Origin: Hedera helix
Lineage: Eukaryota > Streptophyta > Magnoliopsida > Apiales > Araliaceae
Reading direction: 5' to 3'
Assembly: GCA_947179155.2 (NCBI GenBank)
Contig: OX359287.1
Span: 654,501 to 718,500, forward strand
DNA length: 64,000 bases
Shown: in pieces, positions 48,601 through 61,216 of the stretch
Position numbering within the stretch: position 1 is the first letter of the stretch
Layout of the letters: every line of letters starts with the position of its first letter
Notes under the pieces: generated by a model
What the model saw: only the letters and a program-made list of their open reading frames with translations
Told to the model about the DNA's origin: nothing
Databases searched by the model: none
Program-made: the position numbers and the translations under genes

Positions 48601-49380
48601 GGTTTCCTCCCTATCCATGACTCATATGAAGTCTTGGAGACGAAATTTGAAGGTATCTTATTTAGTAGATATGCGATCGTTTATAGAGCATAACCCTAGA
48701 AGCATACTGGAAGATCAGTAATACTCATTATGGATCATCACCATGTCCATTTTGTGAGAATACCATTTCGCTTGAGATGATCTAGAAACTTACTGCTTAA
48801 GTATTCCCTTCTCGATCTAATCAAAGAACTTTAATACTTTTGGTCTTTAGTTTCTATACTTCACTTTAAAATTCTTTGAACGTTTTAAATGATTTGAATT
48901 TGTATTTCATCAAATACATATATCGAAATCTAGAATTATCAGTGAAAATAATGAATGAATACCCTCCTCATGCATTTGTTGTCATAGGTCCCACACACGA
49001 CTGTGTGTACCATCTCTAACAACTCCGTAACTCGCTCTCCATGTCCACTAAATGGAGATTTAGTCATATTGTCCATGATACAAGATTCACAAGTTGTAAT
49101 TGATTCATAATCAAAAAACTCTAAAAGTCTATCTTTATACAACTTGTTTAGTCTTGTTTCATTAGCATGACCGAGTAAACAGTATTGCATGAAGGTATGA
49201 TTCATATCATCTCTTTATTTTTAGTTTATTCAAATTGGAATATTTTTCATGTAAGTCAAGTATACAAAATCCATTAAGTAATCAACCAGTTCTAAATAAA
49301 ACATTATCATTATAAACAGAACAACGATTGTTTATTATTATAATGTCAAAAACCCTTCCTTGTCATCACATGGAACTGAA
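48601..49380 (-). pseudogene. Copia 2 integrase remnant
   Basis: 48939-49205 encodes LLGHANETRLNKLYKDRL, CESCIMDNMTKSPFSGHGER and LEMVHTVVCG, the copia integrase zinc region (H..H..C-X2-C) and the start of the core; the catalytic Asp (HTDVCG) reads Val. Further parts are frameshifted. Confidence 0.8.
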
Positions 49381-49599
49381 ATAATGTTTCTAAGAAATGG
49401 AACCTAGTAACAACTTACTAACTTAATAGGCTTGCCCGTAGACAGTGCTAAACTATAAGTTCCTATGGCTAATGCAACAATCTTTTGCTTCATTCCCTAT
49501 GCACATGATTACTTATCATTTGTTTAGCTTTCTACTTATGCTTAGTCTCTGCAACAGGCTTGCATATTTGAGACCACCATCCGATATCTAATAATTATG

Positions 49600-50460
49600 T
49601 GGAAACTTGACTTATAGAAAGTTCTATTTTATTATGAACAAATCTATATCTGTAGCTGAAGCTTCACTAAACTTCTTCTACTTAACTACTACAACTCTCT
49701 TGTAGTTGTTCTTCCAGTATCCCAGCTTATCGCAATGAAAGCAAACTTCTCTGCCCTCGGGGTCACTTTTATTTATGTCATTTGTTTAGCATTTCTTTTG
49801 CCTTCTACTCTTTCTGACTCCTCAGAAATACCTTTGGCCATCTTCCTTCGTTTATAAGATTCATCTACGAGTAAGACTTGGTTTTTCTTGGAAGGAAAGT
49901 GACTCTCAACAGTCTTCAACATATTTAAGCAAATCAATTAAACTGACTTCTAGCTTATTAATGTTTGAAGTTCACAACATATTGTGAATTAGAGTCAGTG
50001 AGTGACTGCAAGATCGAATCTTGGCACAACTCTCCATCCTTGACAAAACATGTTTGTCCTAATTGATCAATCAAATTGATCATCTTTAGGACATGCGTCT
50101 TTTACTGTAGTGCCATTGATTATTATAGATCGGAAGAGCTCCTTAGATATCTTATATCTAGTTGACCTACTTTGCTCACCATACAACTATTGAATGTGTA
50201 GCAATATAGTAGGTGTATCCATTTTCTCGTGTTGACGCTATAACTCGATACTTATGGATTCGAGCATGATGCATTGAGCCACCTTTGCATCATCTTGCCA
50301 TTTAAAATAGCAATCTCTTCCTCAGAGGCTTAGTCTGCAACGTTTGCAGAGATAGACAAATTAAGGACATTTGATAGCTTTTCAGCATTGAGAACTATTC
50401 TCAAATTTGTTTAATCAATCTGAACAATTCGGTTTGATTAATTGTTAGCATCCAATATGT
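49600..50460 (-). pseudogene. Copia 2 gag remnant
   Basis: Minus strand near 49690-49750 reads CFHCDKLGYWKNNY, a zinc knuckle in which the His and last Cys are both Tyr. Lysine-rich linker before it. No long frame remains. Confidence 0.65.
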
Positions 50461-52510
50461 TATGCAGTGTTAGTAAATTAAACATAGTAATATTCTTTAA
50501 GTGAATTAATAACAACAGTAACATGCATTCGTTTTATTAATTACCAAAATAAATTAGGTCTTTATTTAAAATAATGTTTCCCACTATTTTTATCAAACTA
50601 TATTACCCTCCTTATATAATTCGGCAAATTTAGTTAAAAATCTGCTAGTGAGATAATGATCCTATTAACATAAGTACAACCTTGTGTATGCACAACAAAC
50701 TATAGTTTATTCAATAGGTAGACAACTCTTTGTCAATTACATCAACATGTAATTCCTTTGTATTTTGCCTCTTAGATTATTATGATCATGTGTGTGCACA
50801 TCCAAATCAAAATTATCTAAGTTAAGTCAAACTTAGCACTTTCATATAAGTGAAGAGAAAAATACCGCCCTTGTGTGTGCACAACAAAATAGTAATGTTC
50901 AATTCCTTTATAAGCATCAAATGTAATAAAACAACATCTCAAATAATCGATATAAGCCTTGTGTGTGCACAACAAACTATATCGAGTATTTGATACTCTA
51001 TCGTTTTATCATACTAGAAGGCGACGTGCGATATTTTTAATAAATATCTTTGAACATTACAACTTAATATTATGAGTAGTAAAATAAATAAATTAGAACT
51101 ATTCTAATTTTATTTAATTGAATTAAACTCCTTTAATTCATGAATTAAACCTTTTAATTCATTTTATAAATAATATTTATTTTACATAATGAGGGGTTTG
51201 TTAATATTAATTGTCTCATCTTGTTTAGTGCGCATGCACATATATATATAAAATACACGTCATATTAATTAACATGCGAAGCATGTTTGATAATATATAA
51301 TATATATAAATAAGCATGCACATACAGAATACTATATTCTACTTGGATTGATTATGGATTTTTATTCAAGTTTGGTTTATTCGAGACACCAAATAAACCA
51401 ATTGGTCAAACCTAGGGTGCAAGAATAAATTAAATTAAATGTAACTATTACATTTAAATTCGGGTTCCATTACAAACGGGTCTTCATGCGCTTCTTGCTT
51501 CTTTGCTCCAATTCTTCAAAATAATTCTAACTAATCCTATTACAAAACTATTTACAATAAATAGAAACTTTGATCAACAGTCAAGGGGAAGTACATAGGA
51601 GGGAGATAGAATTATACATAAGAAAAATTAGAAAGACCAGATACGCAGACCTCATTTATTAAACCCATTCATTCATGCATTTAATTTAAAATTAAATCCA
51701 ATCACATTGGTCAATAGTCCATAATCAATCACATTTATTATCATATATATCAACATATATGTATTAATAAATAATATTCATCTCATGAATTAAATAAATC
51801 ATTTAATATATGTATTGGTATCATTTAATGGGCAATTTAAAGTTGCATGAAATTCAATTTCATATTTAAAATAAACCATTTATTTTAATTATAAAATTAT
51901 TTAAAAATAAACTATTTATTTTTATTATTTTAAAATTACCCAAAATAAACTCTTTTATTTTGAAATTTTAAAATCTATATAAAATTATCAAACTGTTTAG
52001 CTAATTAATATATATTATAAATATATCATATATTAATAATATATATATTTAAATAGTCGGTTAGTATATATACACATATATAATAATACCAAATCCGAAA
52101 AGTGATTAGTCACATTTCCAATTCACCAAAATAAAAACCTTGGACTCTTATTTCGGGACAACATGATATATATATCTATATATATATATATATATATTAT
52201 AGCCAAAGCATGCTTTTCTTATATATATATAATAAACCGTAGGCTTGCTTGCTCTTTTCTTTTTCACTAAATCCGAAACCAAGGGTTGCCTTTTATATCA
52301 ATATATATCAATACCCAAAAGCCATTGATCAAAACCGAAGCATTACCTTTTGCCGAAACAGTGAGTTGCCACCGAATATTTCCGTGAATCCAATTTCGGT
52401 ATTTTAAGAAAAAAAATAATTTTATACAACATATTATGCCCAATAAATTATTCTAAACATATACCCATACGTATATGAAATTAAAATAATTAATAATTCG
52501 AATAAATTTG
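50461..52510 (-). other. 2-kb leader of copia 2
   Basis: No coding signal between gag and the PBS. It contains four copies of a CCTTGTGTGTGCACAACAAA-like sequence (50680-50703, 50786-50805, 50869-50889, 50957-50980), TA runs (52165-52197), and short ACCGAA/CCGAAA-rich stretches near the 5' end (52270-52400). Confidence 0.65.
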
Positions 52511-52524
52511 GCTCTTGATGCCAC

Positions 52525-54591
52525 TGTTGGATTGCAAAAAATATGGCATACATATAATCAAATTATATAAGCGCAACGGAAGCAAGAAAATCAGATTTTA
52601 AAATTTTTGTACAAATCAATAACTCGGATCTTTCTTATGCAACTATTATTAATTGAGGAAGGATAAAAGAATTTATATCTTTGTAGAACCAAACTTCCAC
52701 TGGTACAAGTTCATCTCCCTTTAATCCTTCAACGATCTTCTTCAAATTCACCGATTAGATTCCACAGATCAATGTTAGCTCCCCAAGTGTGAAGCCTCTA
52801 TAGGTGATCCACCAAGAGATCTATGAATTAAAAAAGTGGATTATGGTTTCTCCAAACCATTGGTGGCTAGCCTTAATTCTCTCTCTTTATCAAATTCCTT
52901 AGATGTAGAGAATTATGGAGTACTCTCTCTAATCTAATGAAAGAGTGTGTAACATTGATCTATGATAAGACTTCTTTTATTTATAGATCTAGTCAACCCT
53001 CCTAAACTATTTAGGATTAGGGTTTTAATTTAATTCCCAATTTAATTAAGAACTAAATTAATTAATTACAATTCCTAAACCATTTAGGAATCTAATTATT
53101 TAATAATGAGAGTACTTTCTATTAATTAATTACTAAACCATTTAGTAACTTAATTAATTATTATAATTTTAATTCGTAAACTATTTAGGAACTCAATTAT
53201 TTAATAATAATATTACTACTCATTAATTAACTACTAAACCATTTAATAACTTAATTAATTATTATAATTATAATTCCTAAACTATTTAGGAACTTAATTA
53301 TTTAATAATAATATTACTACTTATTAATTAATTCCTAAACCATTTAGGAACTAAATAATAATACTAGTAATTATAATAATAGTAATAATAACAAGACTCC
53401 TCTTATTAATTTATAATTAATATTTTTAAAATACTAAATTATAAATATTAAGCTATTTAATTTATTCTATCACCATAGTATAAATTAAATATACTTAATT
53501 TATTATTACGATTATACCATCCACTTCTAAAATAAATATTACTCTTTTGTAGTGTGACCATTTAGGTTCTCCATATTAAACCGATTGTATAATAAATAAA
53601 TTAGAACAATTCTAATTCATTAATTACGAATTAACTCTTTAATTCAGAATAAATAATTATTCCACAATAAGGGTAAGCCCCCTTAGCGATTAGTCGACTT
53701 TTCAGATAATATAGATTTCAACATTTGATCGTAAAAAAACCTTTCAGCAAATAGTTACCGTACAATTCAATCCTTCTACCATACAATGTCCCAATCAAAT
53801 ATAAGACACAGAATTTCTGTCAAGTCTTATTTATTTGATCATATGCATTTTAATTCATAAATGCATAACTCTAGTTAATGTAAATTAGAAACTACTTTCT
53901 AATTCCATTCAACCCTGGCCAGGGATTTCTGAGTTGTCACTTATTGAATCGCATAGGACATTCTCTCCTTTTACTGGAAGTGGTAGATCCTTTGTTGATC
54001 ATTCATCTATCTCCATGTGTACCTTATTATACCCAAGCATATCCTTTGATATACCAATAGGTCTTAAGAAATATGTCAAAGTATAACTTAATATACACAA
54101 CATACTATGATGATCTCAAATTCAAGGATCACTTGTACGACTATCACATATGGAACTCCTATTGACAGACAAGTAAAACTCCATTAGGTGTTCCTTGAGC
54201 GAGTCACGTTCAATGAACATATTCTCTAATAAGCACCTACATACTTGCTTTAGTGTCTCTACACAAATGATTATGAGATCAATCATCCTCTTCATAAGAG
54301 CAAGCATAGTATGTACCAATCTATCCAGATCTACTAATCCATTTTTTAGTGATCCAACGATTAGGAACAATTTTAGTTTTTGAGCTATCTTGAATTTAGA
54401 TCTCATTAGCATGATCCTCATCATGGTTCTAAAAGTATTTCTCGAAAACTATGGGTTTATCCATTTGATTAATTCAAGAAATTAATCATGAATAAAGAAA
54501 TGCCTTGATTCTTTTATTAATAAATGAACAAGATTACATAGTATATGCTTATCACATCAAATGTGATTGGCTTGAGGGCATACTACTTTCA
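52525..54591 (-). repeat. 5' LTR of copia 2
   Basis: TGTTGGATTGC ... ACTACTTTCA on the plus strand, next to the PBS at 52511-52524. It keeps the intact TG end. Array of palindromes at about 53003-53370. Confidence 0.9.
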
Positions 54592-55030
54592 AAGATGAGA
54601 TAATCTCCTGTGCCAGAGCTAGCACATATCTTCAAATGCTTTAGCAAGAAAGTAGACTGTCTCATCTGAACTTCATTGGGCAAGGTTGACCACGTAGACA
54701 TTTCCTTCTCGAACTCCTACTAGCCTTAGAGAGTTAGTCTTCAAATCTCTGACTTGGCATTAGCTATTAAGAAAGATGACTTGATGTGCTTTGTCACACA
54801 GTTGACTGATTCTTAACAGATTATGCTTTAGTCCTTCAACATAAGCCACTTTACTGAATGATATTGCACGTTTTCCAGTTGAGCCATATTCTCTGATTTT
54901 TCCAGAGTTGTTGTTTCCAAAGATGACTTCAGGTCCATCCTTTTCCTTGTAATATGACAGAAGAGCCTTGTTTCCTATCATGTGTCTTGAGCATCCACTG
55001 TCAAGGTACCAAATGGATCTCTTTTTCTAC
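54592..55030 (-). pseudogene. Copia 1 protease and integrase start
   Basis: Minus strand: WYLDSGCSRHM (catalytic Asp in DSG, about 54980-55015), MIGNKALLSYYKEKDGP, VAYVEGLKHNLLRISQLCD (54760-54981), then, after stops, LWHRRLSHL (54592-54620), whose next residues lie at 44918 beyond copia 2. The aspartic protease cuts the polyprotein. Confidence 0.87.
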
Positions 55031-55774
55031 ATGACAAATCAATCTTCATTTTGGTACCCACATTTGCTTGGGTCCTTTTTTGTTATTATCTTTTGGGACC
55101 CAAATCTCTTTAATTTTAGATCTTTGCAATACATGATAATGATAACTTGATAAATATTTATCATTTCTATGATAGTAGCTATGATTGATATAATGTTGAC
55201 GATGATGTGTATATATTTGTGAATTCATATTTTTCTAGGACTTGTATGAATTATAATTGCTCATAGTCCTTCTGTTGGGTTGATATACATTCTGCTTCCA
55301 TACTACTCTACGATTCTCATGTTTCATAGAGTAAAAGTTAACTCAACGATTTCTGCATGGTTGGTTCGTAGAGTAAGTTTTGTTTGACTCTATGATCCTT
55401 CGAGGTTCAACTATATGTGTTGACTTATTTTTTAATTTTCTGAATCCTAGACCAGTGCGAGTTTTATTATCTGATACGATAGTAAGATTAGCAAAATGTG
55501 AGCAGCTGGGAGAGATTGATTCTTCTATCTTTGAGGATTTAATGAACATAATTCCTTTATTAATAATAAAGGAGTTGCTTTCATTTACTTCCATTGATTT
55601 TTCCGTATTAGGCTCTGAGAAAGAATTCCCAAAACCTAATCCTGATCTATCAGCCACATCTCTTTGGCTTGAGATCAGGGTGTCCATAGATAAACTAGAT
55701 TTGTTCCACATGGAAATTGTCTTTTCTAGTTTCTGCATTTTGAAGACTAGTGAAGACTCTTTCTGAGTGCTCAA
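55031..55774 (-). pseudogene. Copia 1 gag tail to protease linker
   Basis: Low-complexity coding-like sequence (55343-55774, 143 codons open; LEKTISMWNKSS, SGLGFGN, TGLGFRKLK) typical of the region before the copia protease in SIRE-like elements. Frame differs from gag. CTCTACGA words occur at 55308-55400. Confidence 0.65.
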
Positions 55775-55848
55775 TTCATTTATATTTTTCAGTTTTTCAT
55801 TCTCAGTCTCAAGACTAGAACAAAATTTGTCAATTTGAAGTGTGGCTT

Positions 55849-57183
55849 CTAATTTATGCTTATTTTCTCGTTTTCCTCTTTTAGATGAGAGTGATCTTTA
55901 GATAACATTCTAAACATTTTTATGTATTTGTGTAATTCTATCATTAAGTTATGCATGTCTTCTCTAAGATCATCAATGTTTAATTTATGGAAGTTGAAGT
56001 TAAATACCTCATCTACGTTGAATTCTTTTTTGCCGATTTCTTCTTCTTTTTCCATCAAGCACAGGTTGGCCTTCTGTGCCTCTTCATCGTCATTTGACTC
56101 AGAGTTTAGTTCCTCTCCTGAGTCACTCAAGGAGCCTTCAGCTATGAAGTTTTTGTCTTTTTTCTTTTGCTTGTGAAGGCTCTTGAATTCTCTTTTTGGA
56201 TTTACTTTTGTTCTATCCTTCCTCAGCTCTTCTATTAAGAGTTTTAGACACTTAACAATGAAATGACCTAGCTTTTTGTAATTGTAGGAAATGTCATTTG
56301 TTTGTTCTTTGCTGCTACTGCTTCTGAACTTCTGCGGTCTATTCTTGCTGATGAATCTTTTAAATTGTCTGACCAGTATGGCAGCTCCTTCATCATCATC
56401 TGATTCATCTTTATCAGAGTCAGAATCATCCTTAAGATTGATTTTGTGAGCTGAAGTTAAGGGTTTAAGAGCAATATTTTTCTCCTTCTTTCTTCCCTCA
56501 GATAGGGTCTCTGCCCTTTGATTCAGCTCCAACTCGTAGGTAAGAAGATTTTCATAGAGCTGTTGTACAGTCATCTCGTGCAAGTTCTTTAATTCCCAAA
56601 TGACTGTGGTTTTCGCATCCCATTTGCTTGGTAATGCTCTCATGAATTTGATGATGAGATCTCTATTTGGGTAAACTTTTCCAAATGATCTGAGAGAGTG
56701 TAGCAGCAAGTTAAATCTCTCATAGGTGTTTATAATGTTCTCCCCTGATATGTGGGTGAACATTTCATATTGCTGAATAAGCAGTGATTGGTTATTTTCT
56801 CTGACTTCTTTTATTCCTTCGTGCATGATCAACAGAGTTTGTCAGACTTCTTGAGCTGTTTTGCAGTTGACAACGTTTTCAAACAACTCATCATCTAGAG
56901 ATTGGAATAAGATATTTTTGACCTTTTTGTCTATTTGAACATCCTTCTTTTCATTGTTTGTCCATTCTTCTCTTTTCTTTGCTGCTAGCTTGTTTGGATT
57001 TTCAATTATTAATGTAAACTTCATTGGTATGATTAGCCCATTAAGTACCGTCTTGAATAGCTTATCGTCTATTGCATCCATGTAAGCCTGCATACGAACT
57101 TTTCAGTTAGCAAATTTTTCTTTATTGCACATAGGTGGTATGTTACCTCTACTAAGTTCGGATCCATTCTTGTTGTGTGTCAT
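55849..57183 (-). pseudogene. Copia 1 gag
   Basis: One frame from ATG at 57183 to 55849 with two in-frame stops (about 57106 and 56842). The first reads as TGG-to-TGA in the conserved W-K-V/A-R motif. Domains: N-terminal UBN2-like Gag (YERFNLLLHSLRSFGK, FMRALPSKWDAKTT, LKNLHEMTVQQLYENL), zinc knuckle decayed to SYNYKKLGHFIVKC (two Cys lost), then a long acidic tail (SDSGEELNSESNDDEE) and coiled coil. Gag packages element RNA. The knuckle loss and stops argue it is inactive. Confidence 0.88.
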
Positions 57184-57224
57184 TAGATCTACTCAAGCTT
57201 GTAAGGCTTTAAATGTGAGAACCT

Positions 57225-57236
57225 GCTCTGATACCA
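57225..57236 (-). other. Primer-binding site of copia 1, tRNA-Met type
   Basis: The minus strand reads TGGTATCAGAGC, two bases after the 5' LTR end. Confidence 0.88.
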
Positions 57237-57238
57237 AT

Positions 57239-58927
57239 TGTTAGTTCCCAATGACACGAAAGATATCTAGAAGGGGGGTTGAATAGATTCCTTAAAACTT
57301 TTTCTTTTCTTTATTTTAAGAGAGAATGAATTATTAATCAATTAGTTTAGCACATCGGAATATGATTTAGTTACCCCTTCTTGATATGTTAATGTAATAA
57401 TTCAACAAGCAGTTATATAGCATTTATAGCAGTTAACAGACACAAAATAAAAGACACCAGATTTTAAGTGATTCAGAGTTCACAAGACTCTTACTCCACT
57501 GTTTTGCTCCTCGAGCAACAAATCCACTAAGGATATTCTTAAAATTTCTGAATCACTAAGATTCCTTCAAAAGCAGCAGTCTTTGAACTTTAGTTCACTA
57601 AGAACTCTACAAGTCCAGCAGACTTGGATACTCTAGTTCACTAAGAACTCTTCTCGTGAGTAGTGTTGGTTTGAGTGTGCTACTAAGTTGTGTTTAGCAT
57701 AAGTTTCTACAGAACTTAGTAGCGAAGCAAGATACTTTTCCATTTGATCTTTTCGAACTCTTGCGTATCCTTTTTTTCTTTCTTGTGAATCGTTTATTCC
57801 CTCTTTTTTATCTGGGCATCTCATATAGGAGCTTCAGATTTCTTCCCGTTTGAAATCTGTCATATGCTTCCGTTTCTGCCCATTACCTCACGATGTAAAG
57901 CTACTGAATATTATATTCATTTAGCTCATTAATGCTCTGACGAGGTATTAATTGACATGTTGACACTGTCCATAAAAGGTGTTTCCTTTTTCCTTGGGAC
58001 AAGACATGTCAGTCCTAGGTTTCTGTCAACTTTCATAGAGGTGACTGGTCTTCCATAAAATATGGCTGATAGGACACAATCTTCTGACTTTAGCGCTACC
58101 TTGAAATCTTCACTCTGTTGCTTAGCACGCATTGGTCAGTCCTCTGACATTTCTGACTTTAAGCTCTTGGTAGAGGTTCATCTGTCACATCGATGTAGAC
58201 TATTCATCTCAATGAAGTTGCTTTTGTCTTTCAGTATAAGAGAAGAACCATCAGATGTTTAAGTTCTAATTTGTATGACATGTAGCTGAGGAGAGTCGTA
58301 GTATTGCTTTAAATGACTCTTGCTTTTGCTCAACGAATCTCTACGATCAACTCTACGATTATTCTTGCTGTAGTGTTTGTTCTGCGATAAGGCAATTTTT
58401 CTTGATATCATAGAGTTTACTCTATATGGCCACTCTGTTGGTCGTAGAGTCCGTTCTACGATTAGAGTTGCTTGTTTTGGTCGTAGAGTTCGTTCTACGA
58501 TTGGGCTTCTTCCTTAGTTGTAGAGTATGTTCCTTCAATTTGACCAAATCGTAGAGTCTGGTCTATAAACAGACTTGGTCGTCGAGTTTTCCTTGCGCGG
58601 AGTCGTAGAGTCCATTCTACAATCAAACTGAGTCGTTGAGTCTTCTTGGTATGGAGTCGTAGAGTCCATTCTGTGATCAAACTGTCTCAAGAGATACAAC
58701 ATAAGATCAACCTAACAGATTTGATCTTTTTATAATCTAAGTCCTTGTACACCACAAAGGACTTTACAACTCAATACATTTATATTCAAAAGATCAACCT
58801 AACAGTTTTGATCTTATCTAACTAAGTCCTTGTACATCATAATCGATCAAAGGACTTTACAACTCTACTATTGAATGCATTTATCAACTTAATTTTTATC
58901 ATCAAATCAAATATGCAATGTTCAGCA
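57239..58927 (-). repeat. 5' LTR of copia 1
   Basis: TGTTAGTTCCC ... TGCAATGTTCAGCA on the plus strand, followed by TSD GAAGA (58928-58932). TCGTAGA/TCTACGA hairpin cluster at about 58290-58680. Confidence 0.92.
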
Positions 58928-58932
58928 GAAGA

Positions 58933-60964
58933 TAAGTAAAATGATAAAGGAATAAACTCAGGTAGAGTTTAAGTAATAAAAGATTAATTTAGAAAATTCA
59001 TGTATAGAAGATTATCCAACGGTGGATTTGAGGAGATATAAGAGAAATGAAAAGGGTCATGTGTTGTACCTAATTTGAAGAAATGATAAAAGATATCTTA
59101 TAATAAGATTTTGAGGAACAGAAAGAAAATATTAATAAGGTCATGAAATAATCTAGAGATGTGAACTCGTAATAAGTCATATATGTTAAAATATGAATTA
59201 AGAAAATTCGTATTAAGTTAAGAAAAGTTAGAGGTTTATGGGTTTTTAATTGAGGACTCATATTAGTGGCTGAGTTGTACGATTCCTTGTATGGGCGAAA
59301 AATTTGTGCTTGTTTTTAGAGCCACTTAGCTTCATATATTAATATAGTAATGGAGTTGAATAGTCCTTTGTATGGGTAGAGGATTTATTCTTGGTTTAAC
59401 AACTGCTTAACTTCCTATATTGATTAATGGTCGAGTTGACCAATTTCTTGTATAGGTAGGAGATTGTGTTTAGTTTGACAACCACTTAGCTTCCTATAGT
59501 AAAAATTGATAGAAACCTGGTGTCGCATTACTTGTTATATTTATGATGAGAATGTGATTCTTTTCTTATGTGTATAACGGATAGGTAGAGGATGTTAAGA
59601 TATGTGTATGTTCTTAAAACTCATACTTATGGTAAGTTCGTGACTTATAATCGTATGGTAAGTTTTTGGGTCCCTCAGCATATAGACAGTCCTTGATTTA
59701 TTCTTAGATTACATAATGCTAGGACAAGTTCCTAAACTCATATTCTTGTGGTAAGTTTCTGAACTCATAATGTGTGGTAAGTTTGATGAACAGTGGGGCG
59801 TATAGATTTGAAAAATGTATTAGATAGAGATTTAAGAGTTCTTATTAATTGGAGAACATGAATAAGATCGATTATTATAGAGTTATTAAGCTGAAAAAGA
59901 ATGTGGAGGAAAAAATTGAGGTATTTTGAGATTTTAGGATATTCTAAATCTTCTAGCGATGCTAGACTTTGAAATTCTTAAAATCATGCCAAATTCGTAC
60001 TTTTGTGTTTTTAAAAAAACAAATGAATTTTTTTGTTTTATTATTAAGTCGTAATAACAAGAGAGGTGAAGAAGTCCATCGTTACCTATGATGATATGAT
60101 AAATCCTAAAAATAATTTTCAGTATTTTAAAATGTTTAAAGAAGCGTCTATGCTAATTGTTTCAGCTAGACAAATTGATTTAAAAATATCAAAATGTATT
60201 TATGAAATCATCACGAGCCATTAAAGTCATGGTACGGAGATGAAAAATGACAGAATCCTCAACACACTGTTACAACGGTACGGTATCATGAAGTCCTAGA
60301 AATAAATTTAAGTTATTTTAACTAATCCAAAATAATTTTTTGTTCATAATATACAAACAGTTTAATGATGTGAGTCTATGTCATTTATTTTTACTGGACA
60401 CCTTTGGTCAGAAATGGTTTAAGTTTTATTTTCAATCCAAATTATTCTGATGCGGAATTTTGTAGTAAGTCTAAAGTGAACAAGTGCAGAAGCAAATATA
60501 TTCTGTCGACAAAAGCAGATATATGTTGTCAGCATATAGCTCCGACTTAGCGCCTAATGTCTAAGACGTTATGCACGACGTATGGTACAATAGGTTGATC
60601 ACCTAGCGTACACTTGTGGAATATTTTCAGTCTTTGTAATTGATAAACATTATGTTTATAAGTATTTATAGGGGTAAATATTGTTTATTTGGAATTCAGT
60701 TGAATAACTGATAATTCCTCTCGGATGTTCGTGGTCTTTATGACCCCTCAGCATATTATGAAAGTTGTAAGAAATATTTTGATTTTCAACTTATTATTCC
60801 GCAAAATATTCTAATGTTCTGGAATTGTAAGTTTATAAGTATAAACTTCCTAGAAAATAGTGGTCATAAAACTTAATGAGTAAAGAGATATTCTCAGAGA
60901 AAAAAATTAGTAGAAATAAGTATGATGTAATTTCGATGACAAAATTCTTATAAGAAGAGGTGAA
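58933..60964 (+). mobile_element. Family E interior copy 2 (right part)
   Basis: Joins 35542-35611 once copia 1 is removed, giving a PBS-to-polypurine interior of about 2.1 kb. No protein is recognisable. It holds three roughly 80-bp tandem units (59273-59510), a TGGTAAGTT-rich part, and U5-like hairpins: GTCTA/TAGAC (60146-60171), TAGGT-TGATC-ACCTA (60591-60605), GGTC/GACC (60733-60745). It ends with the purine tract AAGAAGAGGTGAA (60952-60964). Confidence 0.78.
59273..59510. repeat. Three tandem units of about 80 bp
   Basis: Units begin GAGTTG at 59273, 59354 and 59434. Each contains a CTTGTATGGG-like and a CACTTAGCTTC-like segment. Copy 1 of the interior retains about two units (19010-19170). 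Confidence 0.82.
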
Positions 60965-61185
60965 TGTAATACTCGAATATTTACAAGATTTGTAGATAAG
61001 ATCTTAAATTATTTAATTAAAGGTTAAGGTTTAAAACCTAAAGTAGGAAAAGTGAGTTGTGTAGTAAATGAGTAAATATTTTTTTAAACCTAATGTATTT
61101 GTTAGGGATTAAATGCGAGAATATTATAATGATGCATGTGGAGAATTTATTAAGAAAATAAATTCAATTAAGAAGTGAAGGTGGT

Positions 61186-61216
<31 letters not shown>

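Larger units (their letters stand above)
44919..54591 (-). mobile_element. Second copia element (copia 2), decayed interior
   Basis: LTRs 44919-46983 and 52525-54591 (about 95% identical by eye), PBS 52511-52524 (minus GTGGCATCAAGAGC) and polypurine tract 46984-46998 (minus GTGCAAGTGGGAGAT). It is inserted between LWHRRLSHL (54592-54620) and NFKSMSKLASK (44890-44918) of copia 1, which would otherwise be continuous. I could not resolve a clean TSD. The interior has a 2-kb leader, then gag, integrase and RT remnants full of stops. Confidence 0.88.
35612..58927 (-). mobile_element. SIRE-like Ty1/copia element (copia 1), TSD GAAGA
   Basis: LTRs at 35612-37314 and 57239-58927 (about 93% identical by eye over the first 400 bases), TSD GAAGA at 35607-35611 and 58928-58932. 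Minus-strand order: 5' LTR, PBS 57225-57236 (GGTATCAGAGCAGG), gag with a long acidic tail, protease, integrase, RT, RNase H, an extra ORF, polypurine tract (37315-37330) and 3' LTR. Integrase before RT defines Ty1/copia; long gag and an extra 3' ORF suggest the SIRE/Maximus lineage. Two later insertions (41288-42814 and 44919-54591) split pol. Confidence 0.92.
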
